Of a DNA stretch of 64,000 bases, positions 42,557 through 53,670 are shown piece by piece. Both the position numbers and the translations under genes were made by a program. The stretch comes from Elephas maximus indicus (Eukaryota > Chordata > Mammalia > Proboscidea > Elephantidae). The notes beneath the pieces were generated by a model. The model was not told where the DNA came from, did not search any database, and worked only from the letters and a program-made list of their open reading frames with translations. The DNA is taken from contig NC_064821.1 of NCBI RefSeq assembly GCF_024166365.1, forward strand, positions 52,727,093-52,791,092. The letters are read 5' to 3'. Each line of letters starts with the position of its first letter. The first letter of the stretch is position 1.

Positions 42557-42640
42557 AAGATGGCATAGGACTGGGCAATGTTTTGTTTTGTTGTACATAG
42601 GGTCTCCATGAGTTTGACAACCAACAACTACCAAAGGAAG

Positions 42641-43254
42641 TAGGTAAAAGTAGAGCTACGTCATGTCCATCAGATAAAGGACGGCAGAGGATGCCCAGCT
42701 GAAGTCATACCCTAGTGCCTGGAGCAGTGCTTGGCATGTAAGCCTCAAGAGGTGTTCCCTGAAAAAGCAAGCATTCCAATAGCAAATGAATGACAGCATG
42801 CATCCTGAGCTACTTATTGACCAAATGAAATTGTGAAACAGGTAAAATGAATCTTCAGCATCCCAGGGCTTTCCATTTTGTGCATTTTTTTCCTTCTTGG
42901 TGCTTTGCAAGCACCTGCTCTTGGGAAAAGGAGAAAAACCCATCCACAGAAAGGTATGACAGTCTGATCTTGATAAACATTCAATCCTTCCCAGGTACAC
43001 TTGCATTCTAAAAGGGATCAAGTCTTTATGCTAAGGAGTGAATCTCTAGAATTTGAGCCCTCCCTGGTATTTCAGGAGGTGGGGATGGAGCCTGCAGAGT
43101 TTTCCAGCATCTCAGAAATCAAAGGAGTGGCTGTTTTGTCTTTGTATGATTAGGCTGGCTGGCTGAGTGTCAGGTGCCCTGACTCAATCTCTGAGTCCCG
43201 GACTGGGCTGGAGGGACCTCAATGACAAGGAGCTTCCAGAGGACCAGGCAAAAC
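42641..43254. other. Unique sequence, no gene recognised
   Basis: An open stretch on the - strand at 42656-43021 has no recognisable domain. Nothing else is seen. Confidence 0.5.
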
Positions 43255-43395
43255 TGCAAGCATTCCTTTCCCAAATATTTATGGAGCGCGAGCCAGAGGC
43301 TGGGGCTACAAAGATGAACATATCCCTAAGCGCCTGGCTTTTGGGAGCTCCTGACATCCTCAAAGGGAGCAGGCAGACAAAATCACTTGGGATAC
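43255..43395 (-). repeat. L2 LINE 3' end, antisense
   Basis: CCCAAATATTTATGGAGCGC, GAGGCTGGGGCTACAAAGAT, GCGCCTGGC-type sequence and GGGAGCTCCTGACATCC. Confidence 0.7.
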
Positions 43396-43804
43396 CTTGG
43401 GCTCAACCCTTGGAACTACAGCGGGCTGGGCTGGGGTGAGGCAGCCCTAATGCGGGGAGGAGATCCACCCTGCAGGTGAGCAGGGAGGTCATTTTTCAAC
43501 TGGGAGTGTATACCACCTTCCCAAGGAGCTTGTCAGCAAAGCTGGCTGAGAGGAAATCAATTTCCAAATTCTCAACTTTATTAAGGTTTCTTCTAAAACT
43601 GCCAGAGAATGCAACACCTTTGCAATTGCCTGTTATTTACCACAGAAAGGCCAAGATCATTATTCCTCTGGAATCTTATTGTGGTGCATTCTCAGGGGAA
43701 GAAAAAACATCTTTAGCCCCAGGGTGCCAAAGTAGGACACTTTGGTGAGGGAAGCTATGAGGCTTCCAGCCTTTCCCTGTTTTACTTAAGCTACCTCAGT
43801 TATA
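43396..43804. other. Unique sequence, nothing recognised
   Basis: No gene or repeat recognised; TTATTTACCACAGAAAGGCC and neighbouring bases look non-repetitive. Confidence 0.5.
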
Positions 43805-44925
43805 TGCAGTGGGCAAATCGGCTGCAAAAGACCTCTCTAGTTTTAAAAAGCAAAGATGTCACTTCAACGACCAAGTGCATCTGACCCAAGCCATGGTCTT
43901 TGCAATTGCCTCATATGCATGCAGAAGTTGAATAATGAAAAAGGCAGGCAGAAGAAGAATTTTAATTGTGCTTTAGATGAATGTTTACTGAGCAAATTAG
44001 TTTCTCATTAAATAATTAATATATTGTTTTGTGACCATTGGTCGCCAACCCCACAATGTGTCAACACTCTTCCCTTCTCGAACTTGGGTTCCCCATTACC
44101 AGCTTTCCTGTCCCCTCCTGCCTTTTCATCCTTACCCCTGGGCTGGTGTGCCCATTTAGTCTCATTTTGTTTTATGGGCCTGTCTAATCTTCGGCTGAAG
44201 GGTGAACCTCAGAAGTGACTTCAGTACTGAGTTAAAAGGGTGTCTAGCAGCCATACTCTTGGGGTTTCTCCAGCCTCTGTCAGACTAATAAGACTGGTCT
44301 TTTGTTGCTGTTGTTGTTAGAATTTTGTTCTACATTTTTCTCCAGCTCCCTGGGACCCTTTAATGTGATCCCTGTCAAAGCAGTCAGTGAGCTGGACTCA
44401 GTCTGGTGGAGGCTGTGGTAGTTGTGGTCCATTAGTCCTTTGGACTGATCTTTCCCTTCTGTCCTTGGTTTTCTTCATTCTCCCTAGTTCCAGATGGAGT
44501 GGGGCCATTGGAGTATCTTAGATGGCCTCTCACAAGCTTTTAAGACTGCAGGTGCTACTCACCAAGAATTGATGCATTTGAATTGTAGTGTTGGCCGAGA
44601 ATATTGAATATACCGGGGACTGCAAGAAGAACAAACAAATCAGTTCTAGAAGAAATACAATCAGAATGTTTTTTAGAAATGAGGATGGTGACACTTCATC
44701 GGGAAAGGCCAATTGCTAGAAAAGGACATCAGGTTCTGTAAAGTACAGGGACAGTGACAATGAGGGAAACCCTCCATGAGGTGGATTGACACAATAGCCA
44801 CAACAATGAACTCAGTTGTACCAAGGATCACGAAGATGGCACGGGACCAGGGAATGTTTTGGTCCGCTCTACATAAGTCACCGCAAGTTGGAGCCCACTG
44901 GATAGCAATTAACAACAACAGCCAA
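43805..44925 (+). mobile_element. RTE LINE 3' part, sense, split by L1
   Basis: Left part to 43962 (GCAAAGATGTCACTTCAACG; GCCTCATATGCATGCAGAAG), right part from 44564 (GAATTGATGCATTTGAATTG; CACAATAGCCACAACAATGA; GGATAGCAATTAACAACAAC). Heavily diverged. Confidence 0.85.
43963..44563 (-). mobile_element. L1 3' fragment (family B), antisense
   Basis: TTAATTGTGCTTTAGATGAA, CAACCCCACAATGTGTCAAC, CCCCTGGGCTGGTGTGCCCA and CCTCTCACAAGCTTTTAAGA. AAGAATT lies at both junctions. Confidence 0.88.
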
Positions 44926-45320
44926 GGGCAGAGCTTGGCCCATGCTGGGTGTTCTGAATTCAGGATTCGAATGCCTTAATCAAGGGATCAAAGCTAACAC
45001 TCACCAATCCTGGGCACTGAGATCATCACAAGCCTGCTCACATGGTGTGCCTAGCTGGACATAGCAGCGCTTCTGTGACCTTCCTGCCATAAATGCATAC
45101 TTGAATCTAATCATGAGGAGACATCAGACCAGCCCAAACTGCCAGACATTCTACAAAATAACCAGCCTGTACTCTTCACAAAGCCATCAAGGTCAAAGAA
45201 GACAAAGAAAGGCAGAAGAAGTGTGCCAGCTGCTTCTGGACACACAGCAGCTACACAAGATGAGTGTCTTTAATTGGATCCCGAAGAGAAAAGAATATCT
45301 ATAAAGGACACTATTGGGAT

Positions 45321-45349
45321 TTCCGGGGAGCCCTCTTTACAACAAAGAC
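45321..45349 (+). repeat. 29-bp copy of the L1 5' terminus
   Basis: Begins TTCCGGGGAG and ends CAAAGAC; identical at 28 of 29 positions to 46087-46115, bases ~30-58 of the full-length L1 downstream. It lies in an old L1 3' end where other sequence would be expected. Confidence 0.85.
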
Positions 45350-45362
45350 TATAAACTGTGGA

Positions 45363-45547
45363 TTAGACGATTCTGTTAGGTGCCATTGAGTCGGCCCTGA
45401 CTCATGGCAACCTTTTATGTGACAGAAATAAGTTGCCCAGTCCTGTACCACCCTCATGATGATTGATACTTTTGAGTCCATTGTTCTGACTATTGTGTCA
45501 ATGTATCTCATGGAAGGTTTCCCTCATTTTCACTGACCCTTTACATT
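45363..45547 (-). mobile_element. RTE LINE 3' end fragment, antisense
   Basis: CTGTTAGGTGCCATTGAGTC, GCCCAGTCCTGTACCACCCT and TTGTGTCAATGTATCTCATG; the last ~185 bases of the element. Confidence 0.85.
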
Positions 45548-46057
45548 ACTAATAGTAATGTTTCAATGTTAAATATTCTAATTTTGGTCCCTCTACTGTG
45601 GTTATGATAGAGAACGCCTTTGTTCTTAGGAAATTCACATTCAAGTATTTAGGGGCAAAGAGCATGTTACCTCCATTACTCTCAAATGATTCAGCACAAA
45701 ACCAACATGCACACATATCTAAATACGGAGATAACGATGAAGCAAATGGGGCAAAATGTAAACAAATTGGTGAATCTGGTTAAAAAGTGTATGCGAGTTC
45801 CTTACATGATTCTTGTAACTTTTTCATAAACTCGAATTTCTGTCAAAATAAAAAGTTACCAAAAACACAGAAGGAAATCTGAGCATATGACCATTTTTCT
45901 ACATTTTTGTTCTCTACCTTTTCTTTAATGATTGTATTTTTGTCATGAAAAATTAATAAATGTGCATCACTTTAAAAAAAGTATCTGTTAGCAACACCGA
46001 GTCTTTTAAATGTACCTGGAAAGTTTTCCGAGTCTTCCATCAAAAGATTTGTTAAGG

Positions 46058-47326
46058 AGGCAGAGCAAAGATGGCGGAATAGACACTTCCGGGGAGCCCT
46101 CTTTACAGCAAAGACCCGAAAAAACAAGTGAAACGAGTATATTTGCGACAAGCTGGGAGCTGTGAGCTTCAAAGGCAAGCTTAGAAAATGAACTGAGGGG
46201 CAGGGGAAGGAAGAGACCATTCAGAAGTGGAGAGGAGTTACCTGACCTGAATTGCGGGAAGCCCGAAGGCACCATTCCTGGAGTGGCGGCGGCAGCGGGC
46301 TGGTACTAGTGTTTGGCCACGGTATCCTCCGGGAGAAACAGCCAGCCACACAGCCCACTCACACCTCTGGAACCTGAGCAGAACAGCGCTCTCGGCAAAA
46401 GCTAAGTACTTGCATATATCTTAATGCGCCCCTCAACTGCAAATCAGCTTTAGTGGCTGAATTCCCTGGGCCTGAGATAGGCCCTGTTGAGAACCTAGAG
46501 CCATCCCCCCGGCCTTGGGGAAGGAAAAAGCTTGCATTTAGGGGAAAAGATCATTTGCTAGCTCCACTAACCTGGGGAGCTCCGGACAGAAGCAGCTCCT
46601 GTCCAGGCATAAACGGTCCGTTGACTTTGAGCACCTTTCCCTTCTGCATGGACCTGTGTGGGCCTATTTCAGGAGAATAGGCCCTTGTTGGCAAACTTCA
46701 ACCGCTTCAGCTGTGCGGTGGAGAGGTGGGTATTTGACGTTTGACATTGCTTTGTCTATTAAACAAGGTCCTCACCTATCCACATCAGGGACTTAAGGAC
46801 TGGTAGCTCCACTCAGGTCACCCAGCCACCCGCAACAGGGGTCCAAAGATAACTGGTACCTCCCAGTATTTACAACCAAAAACTTTGGGTGCCCATGGTC
46901 CCTCTGCAGAACATACCCACCAGCACCCTCCAGGCAACAGAAATGCATTTTCCTCAGAGACACTTCGGGGTCAGTTCTCAGCCCTCTGCCTTGTTCAGAG
47001 CATGACCGCCCTGCTAAAGTCAGATACCGGTATATACGCCCATCACCCCTGACCCTCTAAGACTATAGGACAGAACCTGTACCACACACTTGATAGCAGC
47101 TACCTGGAAATTCAGCTGAATTTATACAAGAAAACTGAATGGACTCCTAGACTGATATACCTGATAACAGCTCTAGCCATCTGGGGACAGGGCGTCAGAT
47201 CTCCAAAGGCGAAAATAATCAAGCTAGCTCACTCAAGAAACCCATACGGGTATACTAAAACAAAACAAAGCAAGCAGCTACGACACAGTAAATAAACATA
47301 AAATAAAATAATGTAATAATTTATAG
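46058..47326 (+). promoter_or_regulatory. L1 5' UTR with internal promoter region
   Basis: About 1.27 kb ahead of ORF1. It opens with the AAGATGGCGG motif, a YY1-type site that in human L1 positions transcription start. The first 250 bases are the most GC-rich. Promoter activity today is not shown. Confidence 0.7.
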
Positions 47327-48367
47327 ATGGCTCGGAGACAAGAGTCAATATCAAGTCACATGGAGAAACAGACCATGATCACCTCAACAGGCTCTCAAAA
47401 CAAAGAATCCAGGGATCTTCTAGGTGAAAATGCATTCCTAGAATTACCAGAGCCAGAATACAAAAGTTTAATATACAGAACCCTTCAAGACATCAGGAAG
47501 TAAATGAGGCAATATGCAGAAAAAGCCAAGGAACACACAGATAAAGCAATTGAGGAAATTAGAAGGATTATTCAGGAACATAATGAAAAGTTTAATAAGC
47601 TGGAAAAATCCATAGACAGACAGCAATCAGAAATTCAGAAGATTAACAATAAAATTACAGAAGTAGACAACTCAATAGAAAGTCAGAGGAGCAGAATTGA
47701 GCAAGTAGAAGTTAGAATTTCTGAACTCGAAGATGAATCACTTGGCACTAATATATTTGAAGAAAAACCAGATAAAAGCATTTAAAAAAATGAAGAAACC
47801 TTAAGAATCATGTGGGACTCTATCAAGAGAAATAACCTATGAGTGATTGGAGTACCAGAACAGGGAGGGATAACAGAAAATACAGAGAAAATTGTTGAAG
47901 ATTTGTTGGCAGAAAACTTCCCTGATATTGTCAAAGATGAGAAGATACCTATCCAAGATGGTCATCGAACTCCACATAAGGTAGATCTTAAAAGAAAGTC
48001 ACCAAGACATATTATAATCAAACTTGCTAAAACCAAACATAAAGAGAGAATTATAAGAGCAGCAAGGGATAAACAAAAAGTCACCTACAAAGGAGAGCCA
48101 ATAAGAATAAGCTCAGGCTACTCTGCAGAAACCATGCAGGTGAGAAGGCAATGGGATGACATATTTAAAAAACTGAAGGAAAAAAATTGCCTGCCAAGAA
48201 TCATATATCCATCAAAACTGTCTCTTAAATATGAAGGTGAAATTCAGACATTTCCAGATAAACACAAGTTTAGGGAATTCGTAAAAACCAAACCAAAACT
48301 ACAAGAAATACAAAAGGGAGTTCTTTGGTTAGAAAATCAACAATATCAGGTATCAACCCAAGACTAG
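47327..48367 (+). pseudogene. L1 ORF1 with three in-frame stops
   Basis: ORF1p is the trimeric RNA-binding chaperone of L1. This copy keeps one reading frame of 347 codons, near the usual length (human 338 residues), from ATG at 47327 to TAG at 48365-48367. Three nonsense codons interrupt it: TAA at 47501, TAA at 47783 and TGA at 47840. The last fits CpG decay of an Arg codon. Segments in order are an N-terminal tail, a Lys/Glu-rich coiled coil (about 47504-47740), the RRM-like region beginning near VIGVPEQ (47843) and the C-terminal domain. No frameshift is seen. A transposon gene, not a host gene. Confidence 0.92.
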
Positions 48368-48826
48368 AACACTGGGCAGAGCAACCAGAAGTCAACCCAG
48401 ACAGGGAAGTAAAAAAAAAAAGCAAGATTATTTAAAAAAAAAAAAAAAAAAGACCAAAACAGGATAACAGCGATGTATTATATAAAAGAAGACAACATTA
48501 AAATAATAAAGAGGAGCTAAAAAATGTAATCATACACCTTCCCTATGGAGAGGAAAACCCAGTCAGAGAGGAAGATACTGCAATACAAAGAAATAAAAGT
48601 TAGGTTTAAATTTAGAAAAATAGGGGTAAATAATAAGGTAACCACACAGGAGACAAACTATCCTACTCATCAAAATAAAATACAAGAAAAAAATAGAGAC
48701 TCAGCAGAAACAAAATCAACAACAACAAATTTGAGGAAAGGACAATATATAAAGATAATCTACTCAGCACACAAAATTAAGTGGGGAAAAAGAAACTGTC
48801 AACAACACACACAAAAAGAAATCAAA

Positions 48827-51800
48827 ATGATAGCACTAAATTCACACCTATCCATAGTTACCCTGAATGTAAATGGACTAAATGCACCAATAAAGAGACA
48901 GAGAGTGGTAGAATGGATTAAAAAACAAGATCTGTCTATATGCTGCCTACAAGAGACACACCTTAGACTTAGAGACACAAACAAACTAAAACTCAAAGGA
49001 TGGAAAAAAATATATCAAGCAAACAACAATCAAAAAAGAGCAGGAGTGGCAATATTAATTTCTGACAAAATAGACTTTAAAGTTAAATCCATCAGAAAGG
49101 ATAAGGAAGGAGACTATATAATGATTAAAGGGACAATACACCAAGAAGATATAACCATATTAAATATTTATGCACCCAGTGACCAGGCTGCAAGATACAC
49201 AAAACAAACTCTATCAGCATTGAAAAGTGAGATAGACAGCTCCACAATAATAGTAGGAGACATCAACACACCACTTTTGGTGAAGGACAGGACATCCAGA
49301 AAGAAGCTCAGTAAAGACACGGAAGATCTAAATGCCACAATCAACCAACTTGACCTCACAGGCATATATAGAACACTCCACCCAACAACAACCTAGTATA
49401 CTTTCTTTTCTAGTGCACATGGAACATTCTCTAGAATAGACCACATATTAGGTCAGAAAGCAAGCCTTAGCAGAATCCAAAACATTGAGATATTACAAAG
49501 CATCTTCTTTGACCATAAGGCTATAAAAGTAGAAATCAATAACAGGAAAAGCAGGGAAAAGAAATCAAACACTTGGAAACTGAACAATACCCTGCTCAGA
49601 AAAGACTGGATTTTAGAAGACATTAAGGATTTTTTTTTTTTAAGGATGGAATAAAGAAATTCATAGAATCCAATGAGAATGAAAACACTTCCTATCAGAA
49701 CCTTTGGGACACAGCAAAAGCGGTGCTCAGAGGCCAATTTATTTCAATAAATGCACACATCCAAAAAGAAGAAAGGGCCAAAATCAAAGAATTATCCCTA
49801 CAACTTGAACAAATAGAAAGGGAGCAACAAAAGAAACCCTCAGGCACCAGGAGAAAACAAATAATAAAAATTAGAGCTGAACTAAATGAAATAGAAAACA
49901 GAAAAACAATTGAAAGAATTAACAAGACCAAAAGCTGGTTATTTGAAAAAATCAACAAAATTGATAAACCATTGGCCAAGCTGACAAAAGAAAAACAGGA
50001 CAGAAGCAAATAGCTCGAAGAGAAATGAGATGGGTGATATTACAACAGACCCAACTGAAATTAAAAGAATCATATCAGATTACTATGAAAAAATTGTACT
50101 CAAACAAATAAATGTGAAAACCTAGAAGAAATGGATGAATTCATAGAAACACACTACCTACCTAAATAAGACAAACAGAGGTAGAACAACTAAACAGACC
50201 CATAACAAAAGAAGAGATTGAAAAGGTAGTCAAAAAACTGCTCCCCCCAGAAAAACAAGAAAAAACCGTGATCCAGACGGCTTCACTGCAGAGTTCTACC
50301 AAACTGTCAGAGAAGAGTTAACACCACCACTACTAAAGGTATTTCAGAGCATAGAAAAAGACAGAATACTACCAAACTCATTCTATGAAGTCACCATATC
50401 CCTGATACCAAAACCAGGTAAAGACACCACAAGAAAAGAAAATTATAGACCTGTATCTCTTATGAATGTAGATGCAAAAATCCTCAACAAAATTCTAGCC
50501 AATAGAATTCAACAACATATCAAAAAAATAATTCACCATGACCAAGTGGAATTTATACCAGGTATGCAGGGATGGTTTGACATTAGAAAAACAATTAATG
50601 TAATCCACCACATAAATAAAACAAAAGACAAGAATCACATGATATTATCAATTGATACAGAAAAGGCATTTGACAAAGCTCAACACCCATTCATGATAAA
50701 AAACTCTCAGCAAAATAGGAATAGAAGGAAAATTCCTCAACATAATAAAGGGCATTTACACAAAGCCAACAGCCAACACCACCCTAAATGGAGAGAGCCT
50801 GAAAACTTTCCCAGGGAACCAGACAAGGATGCCCTTTATCACCACTCTTATTCAACATTGTGTTGGAGGTCCTAGCCAGAGCAACCAGGCTAGGTAAAGA
50901 AATAAAGGGCATCCAGATTGGCAAGGAAGAAGTCAAAGTATCTCTATTTGCAGATGACATGATCTTATACACAGAAAACCCTAAGGAATCCTCAAGAAAA
51001 CTACTGAAACTAATAGAAGAGTTCAGCAGAGTATCGGGATACAAGATAAACATACAAAACTCAGCTGGATTCTTCTACACCAACAAAAAGAACATCGAAG
51101 AGGAAATCAAATCAATGCCATTTCCAGTAGCCCCCAAGAAGATAAAATACTTAGGAATAAATCTTACCAGAGATGTAAAGGACTTATACAAAGAAAACTA
51201 TAGTACACTTCTGCAAGAAACCAAGAGAGACTTCCATAAGTGGAAAAACATACCTTGCTCATGGATAGGAAGACTTAACATTATGAAAATGTCTATATTC
51301 TACCAAAAACGATCTATACATTTAATGCAATTCCGATCCAAATCCCAACGACATTCTTTAATGAGATCGAGAAAGAAATCACCAACTTCATATGGAAGGG
51401 AAAGAGGCCCCGGATAAATAAGGCATTACTGAAAAAGAACAAAGTAGGAGGGCTTACTTTACCTGATTTTAGAACCTATTATACTGCCACAGTTGCCAAA
51501 ACAGCCTGGTACTGGTACTGGTACAACAACAGATACATAGACCAATGGAACAGAACTGAGAATCCACACATAAATCCATCCACATATGAGCAGTTGATAT
51601 TTGACAAAGGCCCCAAAACAGTTAAATGAGGGAAAAGACAGTCTTTTTAACAAATGGTGCTGGCATAACTGGATATCCATCTGCAAAAAATGAAACAAGA
51701 CCCATACCTCACTCCATGTACAAAAACGAGCTCAAAATGGATCAAAGACCTAAATATAAAATCTAAAATGATAAAGATCATGGAAGAAAAAATAGGGACA

Positions 51801-52668
51801 AAGTTAGGAGCCCTGATACATGGCATAAACAGTATAGAAACATTATTAAGAATGCAGAAGAAAAACTAGGTAACTGGGAGCTTCTAAAAATCAAACACCT
51901 ATGTTCATCCAAAGACTTCACCAAAAGAATAAAAAGACTACCTACAGACTGGGAAAAAGTTTTTAGCTATGACATTTCCGATCAGTGCCTGATCTCTAAA
52001 ATCTACGTGATAGTGCAAAAAGTCAACTGCAAAAAGACAAATACCCCAATTAAAAAATGGGCAAAAGATATGAATAGATACTTCATTAAAGGAAACATTC
52101 AGGTAGCTAACAGATGCATGAGGAAATGTTCACGATCATTAGCCATTAGAGAAATGCAGATGAAAACTACAATGAGACTTCATCTCACTCCAACAAGGCT
52201 GGCATTAATCCAAAAAACACAAAATAATAAATGTTGGAGAGGCTGCGGAGAGATTGGAACACTAATACACTGCTGATGGGAATGTCGAATGGTACAACCA
52301 CTTTGGAAATTGATTTGGTGCTTCCTTAAAAAGCTAGAAATAGAACTACCATACGATCCAGCAATCCCACTCCTCAGAATATATCCTAGAGAAATAAGAA
52401 CCTTTACGCGAACAGATATATGCACACCCATGTTTATTGCAGCACTGTTTACAATTTTTTTTTTTTGTTTACAATAGCAAAAAGCTGGAAGCAACTAAGA
52501 TGTCCACCAGTGGATGAATGGATAAATAAATTATGGTATATTCACACAATGGAATACTACACATCGATAAAGAACAGTGAGGAATCTGTGAAACATTTCA
52601 TAACATGGAGGAACCTGGAAGGCATTATGCTGAGTGAAATTAGTTGCAAAAGGACAAATATTGTATAA
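48827..52668 (+). pseudogene. L1 ORF2 (endonuclease/reverse transcriptase), broken
   Basis: ORF2p nicks DNA and reverse-transcribes L1 RNA. Endonuclease: Asn of TLNVNGLN at 48866, Glu of QETHL at 48953, the GDINTP box near 49256, and Asp-His at 49511-49516; all are still encoded. Reverse transcriptase: IDTEKAFD at 50651-50674 and FADD at 50947-50958. C-terminal Cys motif CWRGCGEIGTLIHC at 52232-52273, followed directly by TGA at 52274. The first stop is TAG at 49394. Frames change several times, including at an oligo(T) insertion (49631-49639), between 50011 and 50462 and near 50700. A second oligo(T) insertion lies at 52456-52466. No intact protein can be made. Confidence 0.93.
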
Positions 52669-53658
52669 GACCACTATTATAAGAACTTGAGAAATAGTTT
52701 AAACTGAGAAGAACACATTCTTTTGTGGTTACGAGAGGGAGGAAGGAGGGAAGGTAGGAGAGGGGTATTAACTAATTAGATAGTAGATAAGAACTACTTT
52801 AGGTTAATGGAAAGACAATACACAATACAGGGGAGGTCAGCAGAAACAGGAGTAATCCAAAAGCAAAGAAGTTTCCAGGGGTTTGGGGACCATGGTTTCA
52901 GGAGATATCTAAGTCAATTGGCATGAGAAAATTTATTAAGAAAACATTCTGCAAAGAGTGGCATCTGGGGTCTTAAACGCTAGCAAGCAGCCATCTAAGA
53001 TGCATCAATTGGTCTCAACCTACCTGGATCAAAGGAGAATGAAGAACACCAAGGACACAAGGTAATTACGAGCCCAAGAGACAGAAAGGGCCACATGAAC
53101 CAGAGACTACATCATCCCGAGTCCAGAAGAACTAGATGGTGCCCAGCTACAACCAATGACTCCCCTGAGAGGGAATACAACAGAGAATTCCTGAGGGAGC
53201 AGGATAGCAGTGGGATGCAGACTCCAAATTCTCATGAAAAGACCAGACTTAATGGTCTGACTGAGACTAGAAGGACCCCAGTGGTCACGGCCCCCAGACC
53301 TTCTGTTGGCTCAGGACAGGAACCACTGCCGAAGCCAACTCTTCAGACATGGATTGGACTGGACAATGGGTTGGAGAGGGACGCTGGTGAGCAGTGAGCT
53401 TCTTGGATCAGGTGGACACTTGAGACTATGTTGGTATCTCCTGCCTGGAGGAGAGATGAGAGGGTTGAGGGGGTTAGAAGCTGGCGAAATGGGCACGAAA
53501 AGAGTGGAAGGAGAGAGTGGGCTGTCTTATTAGGGGGAGAGTAATTCAAAGTATGTAGCAAGGTGTATATAAGTTTTTGTGTGAGAGACTGACTTGATTT
53601 GTAAACTTTCACTTAAAAAAAATCACTTAAAGCACAATAAAAATTATTTAAAAAAAAG
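52669..53658 (+). other. L1 3' UTR (family A) and tail
   Basis: Long 3' UTR with GCATCTGGGGTCTTAAACGC, CCATCTAAGATGCATCAATT, GATGGTGCCCAGCTACAACC and GTAAACTTTCACTTAA. Antisense truncated copies at 6691, 14522 and 31987 define the same family. An oligo(A) micro-insertion with TCACTTAA repeats lies at 53609-53630. Confidence 0.9.
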
Positions 53659-53670
53659 GATTTGTTAAGG

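Larger units (their letters stand above)
41712..42640 (+). mobile_element. Internally deleted RTE derivative, sense, with three nests
   Basis: RTE 5' sequence (GGTGGCTTATGTGTTGCTAT; CAGCAGGGTCACCCATGG; CGAAGATGAGCCCCCTAG) joined to an RTE 3' tail (ATGGCATAGGACTGGGCAAT; CCATGAGTTTGACAACC). A sense L1 3' end and two SINEs interrupt it. Same design as 10180 and 20405. Confidence 0.8.
44990..45965 (+). mobile_element. Old L1 3' end, interrupted
   Basis: CTTGAATCTAATCATGAGGA, GACATTCTACAAAATAACCA, ATAAAGGACACTATTGGGAT, CTCTACTGTGGTTATGATAG and CTGTCAAAATAAAAAGTTAC follow one old L1-type 3' region. A 29-bp copy of a younger L1 5' end and an RTE 3' end interrupt it. Its left edge is uncertain. Confidence 0.65.
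46058..53658 (+). mobile_element. Full-length LINE-1 (7.6 kb), perfect 12-bp TSD
   Basis: Complete L1 layout: 5' UTR from AGGCAGAGCAAAGATGGCGG, ORF1, short inter-ORF spacer, ORF2, 3' UTR, AATAAA at 53636-53641 and an A-rich tail. GATTTGTTAAGG flanks it at 46046-46057 and 53659-53670. The perfect target duplication and collinear ORF1 argue for a moderately recent insertion, but it can no longer move because both ORFs are broken. Its 3' UTR is family A of this window. Confidence 0.95.

Noticed and set aside
47327..52668. L1 ORF1 and ORF2 as possible host genes
   Set aside because: Perfect target duplication, 5' UTR and tail show a transposon; stops and frameshifts make the ORFs non-functional.
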